Below are positions 37,453 through 47,350 of a stretch of 60,648 bases of DNA, piece after piece. How positions within the stretch are numbered: position 1 is the stretch's first letter; each line of letters starts with the position of its first letter. The translations under genes were made by a program, and so were the position numbers. Source of the DNA: Candidatus Electryonea clarkiae. Lineage in GTDB: Bacteria > Electryoneota > Electryoneia > Electryoneales > Electryoneaceae. The stretch lies in NCBI GenBank assembly GCA_030765455.1, contig JAVCCM010000176.1, forward strand, positions 1-60,648, given 5' to 3'. The notes beneath the pieces were generated by a model. That model was not told the DNA's origin. It did no database searches and worked only from the letters and a program-made list of their open reading frames with translations.

Positions 37453-38769
37453 ATGAATTATCTATATGAAATATATGATCTGACATCAGACGGTAGAGGA
37501 GTTGCAAAAAGACCTGACGGTCGGATTGTCCTGATTGATGGAGGTCTCCCAGGTGATCACGTGATAGTAACAATCAGCAAAGATCCTCGACGAGGTCCCA
37601 TAAGTGCTCGAATTGAAGAAGTTCTTGTGCCTTCGCGAAACCGAATACCTCATCCATGTCCTCATTATGTAGATGGTTGCGCAGCATCTCCACTGGGTGC
37701 GCTTCGTTATTCAGCAGCGCTGGAATGGAAATGCCTTCATTTGAAAGAGACACTTATCAGGATTGGAAAAATAACTGATCCGAATATTTCCAGCCCAATC
37801 CCCTCACCGGAAATATATGAGTATCGTGATCGGCTTGAACTGCGATTGCTTCTGCATCGAGGAAAAAGGGTATTGGCTTACAGCGCATTCAGCAAGATTA
37901 TCCCGATAAAAGACTGTTGCATAGGAGTTAAATCAGTTCGAAACGCATTAAATGATCTTTCACAACGGCTTGAAGAAGGCTTATTGCCCGATGATGACGT
38001 GAAATGGAGCCGGGGTCTCAGGTTATTTATCAGGGATAACGGCAGGGGAGAGGCGGTGGCAGTTCTTTTTGTGGTCGCACGACGGCATATAAATGTATCA
38101 ATGTTTGAACCGTGGATGTCGAGTAAAGTACTGGCAGGTTGGCAGGTAAGAAGAGTCTCGAGCATGAAATCAAGGTTTTGGCAATCTAATGTAGTGGGAA
38201 AGTCTGGTAATGCATTGATATATCAGAAGGTTGGAAACTATGAATTAATGACTGAGCCAACTGTTTTTTCTCAAGCCAACCATGCAACTGCGAAGATTAT
38301 TCTTGAGAAGGTACTTGATAAAATTTCAGATAATGGTAACCTGCTTGATATTTATGGTGGCTATGGATTTTTTGCTTTACATCATGCTCTGCGCGGCGGA
38401 AAGGCAACCGTGGTTGAGTCTTCGCATGAAGCGGTTCTTGCCGGTCGGAAGTTTGCTCGGAAAAATAATTTACAAGTACAATACATAGAGGGAAACCTCG
38501 CAAAGCGTACGTTTTTTAAAACTTCTTTATCAGGATTTGATTCAGTTATCCTTGATCCTCCACGTAGGGGAGCACATGCGGTAGTGATTGATATCCTGAA
38601 TGAATACGGTCCCGACAAATTGATCTATGTTTCATGTCATCCAGCTACACTCGCTCGTGATCTTGCCAGGCTCGATTCATACGAATGTCAAACTTTCATA
38701 CCTGTCGATCTTTTCCCACAAACATCCGCCCTGGAAACTATCGCAGTACTTCAAAGAAAAAATGTGTGA
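37453..38769 (+). CDS. RNA 5-methyluridine methyltransferase (RlmD/TrmA superfamily)
   Basis: 438 residues. An N-terminal TRAM domain (about 3-57) precedes a RumA-type SAM methyltransferase with LLDIYGGYGFFALHHA (SAM loop), VILDPPRRGAH and the catalytic cysteine in IYVSCHPATLARDLA (C395). The family makes m5U in 23S rRNA or tRNA. The iron-sulphur region is odd: C69 and C76 are present (HPCPHYVDGC), but the following residues read AASPLG instead of the usual GGC, so the 4Fe-4S cluster may be lost or ligated differently. The target base (U1939, U747 or tRNA U54) cannot be assigned. Confidence 0.85.
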   Translation: MNYLYEIYDLTSDGRGVAKRPDGRIVLIDGGLPGDHVIVTISKDPRRGPISARIEEVLVPSRNRIPHPCPHYVDGCAASPLGALRYSAALEWKCLHLKETLIRIGKITDPNISSPIPSPEIYEYRDRLELRLLLHRGKRVLAYSAFSKIIPIKDCCIGVKSVRNALNDLSQRLEEGLLPDDDVKWSRGLRLFIRDNGRGEAVAVLFVVARRHINVSMFEPWMSSKVLAGWQVRRVSSMKSRFWQSNVVGKSGNALIYQKVGNYELMTEPTVFSQANHATAKIILEKVLDKISDNGNLLDIYGGYGFFALHHALRGGKATVVESSHEAVLAGRKFARKNNLQVQYIEGNLAKRTFFKTSLSGFDSVILDPPRRGAHAVVIDILNEYGPDKLIYVSCHPATLARDLARLDSYECQTFIPVDLFPQTSALETIAVLQRKNV

Positions 38770-38933
38770 TTGTAGCACTGGAGCACGGTATTCCTGGGAA
38801 AATATCCGCAGATAATAATCAGGCTGTTCCATTTTACATTGTAATTTTCCCTGAATTTCAGCAAATTATTCATGATCTTTGCTGTTTCTTGAAAGTATTA
38901 TCACTTTGAAAACATGTATATTCTAATTTAACA

Positions 38934-38960
38934 TGGATTCCCGCCTTCGCGGGAATGACA
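38934..38960. repeat. Dispersed ATTCCCGC palindromic repeat
   Basis: TGGATTCCCGCCTTCGCGGGAATGACA-type palindrome. The exact reverse complement (27 of 27) lies at 48581-48607. This sequence type is widespread in bacterial genomes (from memory). Confidence 0.75.
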
Positions 38961-38994
38961 TCAAGAGACATTATTTTCTGAAAGACTATAATAT

Positions 38995-39390
38995 CTATTT
39001 TGCTACGAAGCGGTGACAGCGTCCATGTACCCGTCTTTTTTCCGGATGTTCACAACCATGCGAATTCCCACAGCGAGGACAAAGCGCACCAACAGGAGGT
39101 GAGTTTTTGGCAGGATTATCTTCCAGCAGTAGAACTTTCCCAGTGACCAGGGCATCTGTCACCTTCTGATGAGCAGATTTTGGGATACGAGCTTCTGTTT
39201 GACGTGATATCCCCATTCGCTCAGCAATAGCTTCCTGGTAATAGCCCTCCAAATGCGCTAATTGCATGGCTTCTACCTCGTCAATTTTTAGGTTTACAGC
39301 TTCAAGGTTAGTCATACGAGCGCCAATTGGTTTATAGATGTTAAAAGGTGGTGTAATTGATACCTGTCGTCTCTTGTGCGGTCTCGGCAA
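38995..39390 (-). CDS. DUF134/UPF0251 family DNA-binding-type protein
   Basis: 131 residues. The N-terminus MPRPHKRRQV is the family signature, and the TTG start is supported by AAGGGAG five bases upstream. A helix-turn-helix region follows (LKIDEVEAMQLAHLEGYYQEAIAERMGISRQTEARI...ALVTGKVLLLED). The C-terminal part has a possible metal site CPRCGNSHGCEHPEKRRVHGRC. The family is linked to sigma-70-region-4-like folds and is often found near nitrogenase-cofactor or iron-sulphur genes; its function is not settled. The usual 'LKDLEG' and 'SR.TF.R' motifs are altered to LAHLEG and SRQTEAR. Confidence 0.85.
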   Translation of the reverse strand: MPRPHKRRQVSITPPFNIYKPIGARMTNLEAVNLKIDEVEAMQLAHLEGYYQEAIAERMGISRQTEARIPKSAHQKVTDALVTGKVLLLEDNPAKNSPPVGALCPRCGNSHGCEHPEKRRVHGRCHRFVAK

Positions 39391-39633
39391 TCGAACTCCC
39401 TTTTCGTGTTTGCGAAGTTATAATAATCCAATATATAAACAGCAGAATTAAATACTATCTGTCTGTACTATGTCAGTTATGGGCATATGCCCCATAAACA
39501 ATAGAATTCTTCTCATCTGGAACGCAAGATATTCAAGAGTACTTTCAGAGTCTTCTAAATATTGTTAGATAAAGGAAGCATTCTTTTAAAACATGAAAAT
39601 AAGTCACGGGGAAGGAAGAGTATAGTGAGCGAT

Positions 39634-42600
39634 CTACTTTACCAACAGGCATTTCCTGACGCTATTAAAATCACCTGCTGACATCTCATAGAAATAGATA
39701 CCTGAACTGAAACCGGATGCATCCCAAAGAACCTTGTGGTTTCCAGCAAATTTGATACTATTTACAATAGTCTCGACCAATTGTCCGTTGATGTTATAAA
39801 TTGAGATTGTAACTTTCCTGGTTTCTGGCACCTGGAATTCTAGAATCGTTGCCGGATTGAAAGGGTTAGGATATGCGGGGAACAGCTTGTAATTATAAAC
39901 CATTATGTCGTTTTCTATAACACCGACATATGAATCATTCTGTTCGCCGGGTGTGCCATGATTATCAGAGGCTGACCAATATCTCGCAAGTGAATTATCA
40001 TATCCGGGGTGGATCAATTCGAGAGTGGGACCATTACCGTCAGGTTCGTTGGGCCAGGGCGCATCGTCAGAATACTCTACCCAATCCAGAAGATCATCAT
40101 ACTGGTCATATATTCGAATCAGTTCACCGGCACCGTTAAAACCGAAGTCAAAATTACCAATGTAATCAGTTGCATCAGGGAAAAAATTGAGGAATGTTGA
40201 AGTATCAGGGCATAGAACCAGATAACCGCCTGATTCAAATCTCGTACTATCAGGAAATTCAAATACGTGTGTATCATCAGAATCCTTAAATGACCAATCT
40301 TTCAGATTTACACTATTATCACTCGAGTTATATAGTTCAACCCAATCTCCCACGTCGAAATCTTCCGATGAATTGTAATTTATTTCGTTTATAACAATAC
40401 TGCCCCCTCCCAATTCAAATTCCGCTGAAATTTCCATATCTTCAGTCAAGTTTACCCACACCGTATCTTCAACAGAATCGATTCCTTCCCATTGGACAAA
40501 ACGGTATCCCGTCCTGGGGATTGCTCTCAATTGAACAGGGACGTCCGGGAAATATTCCCCTTCCCAGGGATAGTTCTTTAAAGTCATAGAATTTATTCCG
40601 ATTTTGCCTCCGTTTGAAGGCGATATGTCAATACTGATGGTGTTCATTCGTTCAAGACCGAAGAATTGCCGAATGTGAGTTTTGACAAATCCTGCACGCC
40701 TGGAAGCGAAAGTCTCCAAGACATTTACTTTGGCTTCCCAATTTCGATTTTCATATTCCCATCTTGCCATATGCGAAGATATTTCAGGTTCAATCATTTC
40801 ACTTTTTTCGCTGATCTGTTGTAAAACGCGATCAGCTAAAAATGTTGAATTCAAATGATCGCAAAAATAATTAATGAATTTATCCTGAAATTCGTCATTT
40901 TCAAGTAAGCTGCGGAATAGGAATGTTGACCAGGGGGGGTTGGGCCATTGGGGACCATCCGGTTCAGTTGCAAATTCAAGTGAATTAAATGAATACCCCT
41001 GGTTATTATAGATATCGAAACCAAAATCTGTGTCATATAATATCCATTTCCATTTCCCGTCAGGTGTTCGGGGACGCCAGTATTTTATATTATTTCCAGG
41101 CCAGTCTCGGTTATTAAAATATATTTGGGCAACCTGATAAGTAATGTAGTTTGTGATGTCGATTTGACTACTTACGTGTTGGTAATTATCAGAATAGCTT
41201 AAGTCATAATTTTCAATGTAACTTATCAATTCCCAATAGTTTTCATCATCGCCGTGAATGGACCAACCCCGTCCTTCCAGCATGTCTATATTATCCGGAT
41301 CAATATTATTATGCACTGCTAAAAAATGCTCATTGTTCTTTTCCCTGATATTGTAAATTCCCCAATATTGACCATTGAAAAAAACAATGGCTGGACGGTA
41401 AGCCATGATATCAAGCCCTGTCTCAGCAACGATACCTGTCATCAAGCCGTCCCGGAACATTGTTAATTCCCAGTCGTTCCCGGAATTTCTTAAGACGAAA
41501 GACTCATATTCTTCAATATCCAGATTCGCAAATAATGGATAATCGAATTCGCTTTTACCGTAAACTCCCCTGGCAAAGATTGCCAGTGACTTTTGCGGGT
41601 AAGTACGAGTCCACCCACCTACAATCTTGACTCCAGCATCAATGCTGAAACCTCTTACACCGTCAAGCTCGAAAAATTCTGTATGAATTGGCTTCTCCCA
41701 GTCTTCCCAATAGTTTGGAAAATCAGGATTGTCACCCTCGACATGGATACCTGTGTTTTCATCGAAAAAATGTGCAGAATTAGTCGATAAAGATATCACG
41801 GGCAAATTTGGTTCATAATCGAAAAAATATGTATTTGTAACAACTCTTCCTGGTACCTTGCCCGGTTCAAATGCCCTGGCGCGTACAACAGTTGTTGTGT
41901 ACAAAGTAATTGGACGACTATATGCTGGCGATAGTTCATCTGGAGTCGAACCGTTGAGAGTATATCGAATTACAGCATTATTCGATTCCACAAGCATAAG
42001 CAATCTGAAATCATCATCGTAGAATCCGCCTGAACAGGAAAATTGTGGAGTTTCGGATATTCCTTCATATCCAACTATGCTATTTGCAGATTCAGGAGTT
42101 GGATCGGTGAAAAGAAACCAGTTGGCTTCTCCGTCAGGTCTTCTACCATAAGAGACGTCTGCAGGAATATATCCAATGGAGATGCTGTCGATGATTGTTC
42201 CTTGAGGATTGCTCAAAAGCAGAGGTTCTCCATTTGAATCAATCCTGAAATTGCTGTGTAATCTTGATATTAACAGTTCTAATATCTCGGGGATACCTTG
42301 AGGATTTCCGGGAGGTTCAGCCAGTTTCAGGCTGAAAAAAGGAATCAGGGTCAGGTCAGATGATCCTATTTCTAAATTATGTACCTCAATCGCCAGAAGA
42401 TTACTGCCTTCACGCAGGTTTTCAAGGTTAATCTCGAAATATTCAGGATATCCACCACGATATATCCTGGCTTCTCGAGGGAATTCGGCTGCTTGATCAT
42501 ATTCAGGTGGAATGCCGGGCTCTCCGATATTCATGCGAACAATTTCATCTCCGTTCATGTAAGCTACAAAGGCATCATCATAATCAATATGAAAAGCGAT

Positions 42601-43158
42601 TTGCCGTACATCCTCTATGTCTTCAATTTCGAACTCTTTTCGAACAAAAACCGACATCGTTTGCTGAACTATTGTGCTATCATCTGCGTCCCCATATCCA
42701 AAACCACTTGCTCCTGATTCCCAGTTCGAGTCATCGAAATCCATAGCGTTCCAGTCATTCGGTGGTTCTGTAATGCCTACATGATATTTCCACTCATCGC
42801 CCCAATTGACGATGTTCTCCCAATGTCCTCCATATTCAATACGGTTTTTTCCTGACGCAAGAACAAGCAGGTAATCATCTGGGTCAATCTCTATGGCAGG
42901 GAATATCCATTTAAGAGGTTCGTCCGGATCATCCGACAATCCATACCCATCCAAATTAATTGTCTGATTATCGTTGTTATATAACTCAATCCAGTCGGGA
43001 GTATCGCTATCTTCATCGGACAGGGTATGGGTATTGGATGACATAACCTCATTTATGACCAGTGCCCAGGCGGGAAAACTAATAATTGGTTGAACAAGCG
43101 TGAAGCAGACAATCGATAGAATAATTGCCCGTGGTGTATTATTAAATCTTTGTCGCAT
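39634..43158 (-). CDS. Secreted CotH-kinase/lamin-tail protein with T9SS sorting tail
   Basis: About 1174 residues from the ATG at 43158 (a TTG eight codons earlier is possible). Signal peptide about 1-32. Order of domains: lamin-tail domain (VINEVMSSNTHTLSDEDSDTPDWIELYN), a beta-sandwich (YDDAFVAYMNGDEIVR), a chitobiase-like C-terminal domain (RYTLNGSTPDELSPAYSRPI), a CotH region (TYPQKSLAIFARG, FVLRNSGNDWELTMFRDG, FFNGQYWGIYNIREK, KWKWILYDTDFGFD), a bacterial repeat-type segment (RFVQWEGIDSVEDTVWVNL), a second lamin-tail domain (VINEINYNSSEDFDVGDWVELYN) and the sorting tail (AYPNPFNPATILEF). CotH proteins can phosphorylate surface proteins; kinase activity here is inference. Confidence 0.88.
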   Translation of the reverse strand: MRQRFNNTPRAIILSIVCFTLVQPIISFPAWALVINEVMSSNTHTLSDEDSDTPDWIELYNNDNQTINLDGYGLSDDPDEPLKWIFPAIEIDPDDYLLVLASGKNRIEYGGHWENIVNWGDEWKYHVGITEPPNDWNAMDFDDSNWESGASGFGYGDADDSTIVQQTMSVFVRKEFEIEDIEDVRQIAFHIDYDDAFVAYMNGDEIVRMNIGEPGIPPEYDQAAEFPREARIYRGGYPEYFEINLENLREGSNLLAIEVHNLEIGSSDLTLIPFFSLKLAEPPGNPQGIPEILELLISRLHSNFRIDSNGEPLLLSNPQGTIIDSISIGYIPADVSYGRRPDGEANWFLFTDPTPESANSIVGYEGISETPQFSCSGGFYDDDFRLLMLVESNNAVIRYTLNGSTPDELSPAYSRPITLYTTTVVRARAFEPGKVPGRVVTNTYFFDYEPNLPVISLSTNSAHFFDENTGIHVEGDNPDFPNYWEDWEKPIHTEFFELDGVRGFSIDAGVKIVGGWTRTYPQKSLAIFARGVYGKSEFDYPLFANLDIEEYESFVLRNSGNDWELTMFRDGLMTGIVAETGLDIMAYRPAIVFFNGQYWGIYNIREKNNEHFLAVHNNIDPDNIDMLEGRGWSIHGDDENYWELISYIENYDLSYSDNYQHVSSQIDITNYITYQVAQIYFNNRDWPGNNIKYWRPRTPDGKWKWILYDTDFGFDIYNNQGYSFNSLEFATEPDGPQWPNPPWSTFLFRSLLENDEFQDKFINYFCDHLNSTFLADRVLQQISEKSEMIEPEISSHMARWEYENRNWEAKVNVLETFASRRAGFVKTHIRQFFGLERMNTISIDISPSNGGKIGINSMTLKNYPWEGEYFPDVPVQLRAIPRTGYRFVQWEGIDSVEDTVWVNLTEDMEISAEFELGGGSIVINEINYNSSEDFDVGDWVELYNSSDNSVNLKDWSFKDSDDTHVFEFPDSTRFESGGYLVLCPDTSTFLNFFPDATDYIGNFDFGFNGAGELIRIYDQYDDLLDWVEYSDDAPWPNEPDGNGPTLELIHPGYDNSLARYWSASDNHGTPGEQNDSYVGVIENDIMVYNYKLFPAYPNPFNPATILEFQVPETRKVTISIYNINGQLVETIVNSIKFAGNHKVLWDASGFSSGIYFYEMSAGDFNSVRKCLLVK

Positions 43159-43770
43159 CGTTTCACGAAATTTCGTTGACAATTTAATCGCTTTCAGAAA
43201 TTTTGTTGAATTTTCGACTGTTCAGTTATACTACTGCTATTCTTATGTTAACGTCATATATTCAGTTGTGTGCTATCAGTCTTTATGGACTATCGCAATT
43301 ATTAAGACTATTCCAATGAGCCGGTGAATGAAGGTATCCATTCCTGAAGCATTGTTGCATTTTGCTATGTACATGCAATAAAATATGGGAATATATTTAA
43401 TTTTCGTCAGAGCCTGAAAACGTTCCCACTGCCGGCCTTAAAGAAAGCAGATACTTAACATTTTATGTATATAATTATAAGTTACAGTGATTTTATTGTT
43501 AAAGCTATAAGTAGCAGCATAATGAAAAAAAAATCACTCTGCTGTGATGGAGGAGCACTGGAAGATTTTACATTAGAAATCCTTGAAAAGGTATTACTAA
43601 TGATGTAAAATTACATTTTAGTAATTCACGGACTAAATTTATCATTTAAATTCATTATTGGTACTGTAACCAATACACGACACGGATTGTGATAGAGTCT
43701 ATCAAATTGCGCATTCAGATATAATGCCAAAGCCGATTAATGATAGAATAAGCGGGATTGATTTCAACAG
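43159..43770. other. AT-rich divergent intergenic region
   Basis: About 610 bases between the CotH-type gene (leftward) and the comEA-like gene (rightward). It should hold both promoters. The only structure I see is an AT-rich hairpin ATTACTAA...TTAGTAAT at about 43593-43625 and an A9 run near 43525. No convincing small gene. Confidence 0.4.
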
Positions 43771-44334
43771 ATGGAATCTGATAATTCACCAAAATTTAAA
43801 GGTAGAAGTAAACCCCGAATGGGATTTACATCCAGTGAAAGTAAGGCGCTCCTTGTTCTCGCAGGATTGTTTATACTTGGTCTCGTTCTTTTGCAGATTC
43901 GACGTGCAAATGAACAGGACTTCAGCCAGGTAAAAATTATTAATGCTGAAGCTCTTGATTTTTTGCCACATACGATTCCTGCCTCTCAAAAAGATGCAGC
44001 AGGAACAAAAGATGAAATTTATGAGCCGACAGGGGAGCAGAACAGGTTAAAAGTTTCGTATCTTAACGCCGACTCCATAGACGGTGAACGAGGGCAGGAT
44101 GCTGGTATTGGAGTAAAAATAGATATAAATACTGCGAAAGCAGAATTGTTTCAAACTTTACCGGGAATTGGACCGGTACTGGCAGACAGAATTATTCAGT
44201 ATCGCAAGGAATATGGACCTTTTCTCGAACTCAAAGATCTCCTCCTGGTAAAAGGGATTGGAGATAAACGTTTTGAACGATTGTTGCCACATGTGACAAT
44301 CAAACATACGGGAGAAATTCCTGATGGCAAGTAA
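43771..44334 (+). CDS. ComEA-like membrane-anchored helix-hairpin-helix protein
   Basis: 187 residues. A single membrane helix (about 26-43, ALLVLAGLFILGLVLLQI), a low-complexity linker, then a double helix-hairpin-helix (about 116-176) with IDINTAKAELFQTLPGIGPVLADRIIQYRKEYGPF and LLLVKGIGDKRFERLLPHV. ComEA binds incoming DNA at the outer face of the inner membrane in natural transformation; related HhH proteins have other roles. The linker is longer than in most ComEA proteins. First gene of a coupled set; it overlaps the next by 11 bases. No comEC is in the window. Confidence 0.8.
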   Translation: MESDNSPKFKGRSKPRMGFTSSESKALLVLAGLFILGLVLLQIRRANEQDFSQVKIINAEALDFLPHTIPASQKDAAGTKDEIYEPTGEQNRLKVSYLNADSIDGERGQDAGIGVKIDINTAKAELFQTLPGIGPVLADRIIQYRKEYGPFLELKDLLLVKGIGDKRFERLLPHVTIKHTGEIPDGK

Positions 44335-45556
44335 TATGCATCCCAAGGGTAACTGGGTTTTTAGAATTCTTATTGTAGTATTTTTAATTCTTCTTTTAAC
44401 CAGCATTCATTATCCGAAGAAACTATGGGATGAACAGGAACGTTTAACCATTGACAGCAGAGAGCGAATGGAAAACCTGAATTTTGTTATCCAGCGCTTC
44501 CACACTGTGAACGGGTATTATCATGCAAACCTTAATGAATTGCTTGATTTCATTGAAAAAGACAGTATAGAAGTTCGAAGACCGTTATTCGAAATCGAAC
44601 GTCTTTCATTATACGATTCAGAATCGGATTCATTCCTTATTGGATTCATCGACAGGTATCATTTCGAGGAAATTGTTACTGAAGTTGTCAACGAGGATTC
44701 CATTATCCTCAAGATGATTCCCAAGCCGGTCTTTGCTGATGTAATCAAACCGTCTGTTATGGTTATGACCTGTGAAAAAGGAATCAAGGACTCTGCGCGT
44801 GGTAAGGGAGAAGACGACATTTATCATCTTGTCTGGTCAAGAGGTAACATAACTCGATATGATCTCCCGTATGACACGATCAATGTTGCCACCAAGGATT
44901 ATTTGCTTTTCAGAAAGACAGATGACATTAATACAGACCCGATCTCCAGTGATCAGTATAAACTCGATTTAAATGCGCGAGTTACCATAGAAGGGAAGGT
45001 TACGTATGCTTTCCCAAGAAATGGTGAGCCGGAAGCATCTGTTATCAAGGATGAACTGATGACAAACCTCCTGATAAATAAACTCGCTCGAAAAGCGCGT
45101 GCAAAAGTTGATGCATTACTGAAAAAAGATACTACGCTTTTTGAACAACAGCTTAGTTTGCAGGGTGATTATTTTGAAGTGGAGCTTGCAGGTTTGGCTT
45201 CTGGAAAAACTATTGAAATTGAAGACAGCCGCGAGATTGTTACTCCGATTGATTCTGTGGATAGCTATCGCGACAGCGCAGTGATAAAATCCAACCTGTT
45301 TCATACAGTTTATGACAGTCTTATCAAGGTTTGGAGCAACTTGCCCCAAACCACTGAAATCATAAGTAAAATGACATTCGAGGAATCTTATGAGCTTGTA
45401 AAAATAGATACCATCGGAGTCAGGATTAAACCTCCATTTGGGGAAGAATTTCAACTTCCATCAAGAGGAATACTCAGCAGGATCTTTAACGTAGGACCAG
45501 TAGATAACCCTGGATTTATTGATAATAACGATCTTTCCTGGGAGGAAAAACGTTAG
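44324..45556 (+). CDS. Membrane-anchored protein of unknown family
   Basis: 410 residues. One N-terminal membrane helix (about 13-28, FRILIVVFLILLLTSI), then an extracytoplasmic or cytoplasmic domain with no motif I recognise. Short segments such as MENLNFVIQRFHTVNGYYHANLNELLDFIEKD resemble the helix start of type II secretion or pseudopilin-like proteins, which is speculative. GGAG lies nine bases before the ATG. The gene overlaps the comEA-like gene by 11 bases and is followed after 63 bp by a PilM/GspL-like gene. Context suggests a role in an envelope or DNA-uptake/pilus machine. Confidence 0.55.
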   Translation: MASNMHPKGNWVFRILIVVFLILLLTSIHYPKKLWDEQERLTIDSRERMENLNFVIQRFHTVNGYYHANLNELLDFIEKDSIEVRRPLFEIERLSLYDSESDSFLIGFIDRYHFEEIVTEVVNEDSIILKMIPKPVFADVIKPSVMVMTCEKGIKDSARGKGEDDIYHLVWSRGNITRYDLPYDTINVATKDYLLFRKTDDINTDPISSDQYKLDLNARVTIEGKVTYAFPRNGEPEASVIKDELMTNLLINKLARKARAKVDALLKKDTTLFEQQLSLQGDYFEVELAGLASGKTIEIEDSREIVTPIDSVDSYRDSAVIKSNLFHTVYDSLIKVWSNLPQTTEIISKMTFEESYELVKIDTIGVRIKPPFGEEFQLPSRGILSRIFNVGPVDNPGFIDNNDLSWEEKR

Positions 45557-45619
45557 TTTTGTGAGAAAGCAATCCATAACTTGTTCATTACGAATTTGAC
45601 AAAGTGAAAGATTCATGAA

Positions 45620-47350
45620 ATGGCTGCAGCAGTGAAAAAGTCCACTCCATCCACTACGCGTTTCCGGATACGGTTGGATAAGGGAGATGTTGTTTTCGAA
45701 GAAAAAGATATGGCGCTGGGATTTGTCGAACGGTTCCGGACAGGTATCAACGAGTTTTCAACACCCCTGGCGGTGTCTCATCCCGAATTAAAAGCTCTTC
45801 TTACCGAGACGTTTAAAAAAATCAAACTTCAGTGGTTGGATGAGGATGACGCGTTAACCATAATACTCTCACCACCCTGGGGGACAGGATGGTTGTTCAG
45901 CGCAGGCTCGTTAGAAGGTTCCGACCTCGAGGATCTTATAGAATGGGAACTTGAACAGCGGGTGGATGATGATTTGTCCTCACATATTTACGCCTGGCAA
46001 CACCTTGATAAACAAGTTTACTCAATAGTCATTCGTCCCAAAACATTATCTTTCTGGATTGATATATGTGAACAATTACAGATCAATATTTCTTCAGTTT
46101 TGCTTCGAACCGGATTAATTGCACCTGAAAATGAAGCAAAGGTTGACCTGCTGTCCATCTACAGGTTATGGCAGAAACAGGTGGAGAGCGGAGCGGGAGG
46201 TTCAGTCGAAATTCCACCCGAAGGTTTTAGTTTGCCTGATCAGGAGATTTTATTTCAAGCGGAAACAGATGAAATCGAAACAGATGAACCTGATACTTTT
46301 GTTGAAGCCAAACCTGCACCTGAACCTGCACCTGAACCTGCACCTGAGCCTGCACCTGAGCCCATATCAGAACCCGCACCTGAAATTGATTCTCTGTTTG
46401 AACCTGATCCTGCACCCACAGCGAAATCTGACTACGAGCCTCCTGCAAAACCATTATCGGTTGATGATTCGGATGATCTCCTCATCTTAGACGATTTATC
46501 TTCTGAAGTTGAAGGTGGTGACATTTATGATCTGGATTCCATTGTTCCCGAAGATATGCCTGCAACTGTTAAACCGGTCATTGAGCCTGGTGATGATCTG
46601 GCACTGGACCTTGATTCCCAAGTCGAGGATTTGTATGCAGAAAAAGAAGCTCCTGTTGTTGAGAAACCTCCTGAGTCATTTGAATCAATATCCGACGCAA
46701 TAGCAAAAGAAGATGATTCGGAAGATGAAGATGATGATGATGATTATTATAAACCCAAGAGCCGTCTGCCTGCAATTATCGGCATAGTTGCAGTAGTCAT
46801 CGCGATAGCAGCCGGTTTGTATTTTGCGAGGGGGAGGCTTTTTAAGGCAAGTGAACCTACTGCCGAAATTGAAATGGCGGATACCACTGCTGAACTCCCG
46901 CCTCCTATGAAACCGGTAGTTCAAGTGATTTCAAGAGTGATGAATCTTGCCGACAGTATGAATGTCGGTCTTGAGGATATTTTGCTGCAGGGAGAAATTC
47001 TCAGGCTGAAATCGACAGGTTCAGCGGAGCTTATGCAATCCTGGACCGATAAATTGAATTCATTTTCAGAAGTTTACATTGATAATACAACGGAATTATC
47101 CCAGGGTGGTCCTGGAGTAATTGTTACCGTAAATATAGATGCTGTTGATGAATCTCAGATGACGGCATCGCAATATTCGAGCACACTGGATCAAATGGGT
47201 CTTGAAGTTTTTCGTAATAAACAATCAACTATGGATGGTACCCAGGTCAGGGAAATGTTAGCAAGATTTACGGAGAAAAGATGGCACCCGATGAGGTTGT
47301 CAATACACAAAATCGCGAGTGATAACTACCACGTCATGGTTATGCCATGA
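45620..47350 (+). CDS. PilM/GspL-like protein with Pro-Glu linker and single membrane helix
   Basis: 576 residues. About 15-190 is a cytoplasmic domain resembling PilM/GspL (LTIILSPPWGTGW; SDLEDLIEWELEQRVDD). A flexible region follows: PAPEPAPE repeats (231-256), then a very acidic stretch (about 280-375). A membrane helix at 383-403 (LPAIIGIVAVVIAIAAGLYFA) precedes a periplasmic domain of about 165 residues with a PilN/GspM-like feel. The gene thus looks like a fused PilM-PilN type inner-membrane platform protein. Assignment is by eye only. The stop overlaps rsmD by four bases (ATGA). Confidence 0.55.
   Translation: MAAAVKKSTPSTTRFRIRLDKGDVVFEEKDMALGFVERFRTGINEFSTPLAVSHPELKALLTETFKKIKLQWLDEDDALTIILSPPWGTGWLFSAGSLEGSDLEDLIEWELEQRVDDDLSSHIYAWQHLDKQVYSIVIRPKTLSFWIDICEQLQINISSVLLRTGLIAPENEAKVDLLSIYRLWQKQVESGAGGSVEIPPEGFSLPDQEILFQAETDEIETDEPDTFVEAKPAPEPAPEPAPEPAPEPISEPAPEIDSLFEPDPAPTAKSDYEPPAKPLSVDDSDDLLILDDLSSEVEGGDIYDLDSIVPEDMPATVKPVIEPGDDLALDLDSQVEDLYAEKEAPVVEKPPESFESISDAIAKEDDSEDEDDDDDYYKPKSRLPAIIGIVAVVIAIAAGLYFARGRLFKASEPTAEIEMADTTAELPPPMKPVVQVISRVMNLADSMNVGLEDILLQGEILRLKSTGSAELMQSWTDKLNSFSEVYIDNTTELSQGGPGVIVTVNIDAVDESQMTASQYSSTLDQMGLEVFRNKQSTMDGTQVREMLARFTEKRWHPMRLSIHKIASDNYHVMVMP
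46313..46360 (+). repeat. 12-bp tandem repeat encoding Pro-Ala-Pro-Glu
   Basis: Four in-frame copies of CCTGCACCTGAR (the last two with G), followed by degenerate copies. Copy-number change would lengthen or shorten the linker without a frameshift. Confidence 0.85.

Noticed and set aside
46313..46380. Candidate CRISPR-like periodicity
   Set aside because: Contiguous 12-base in-frame coding repeats without spacers.
46227..46454. Antisense frame rich in VQVQVQ
   Set aside because: It is the reverse reading of the Pro-Ala-Pro-Glu tandem repeat of the PilM-like gene.
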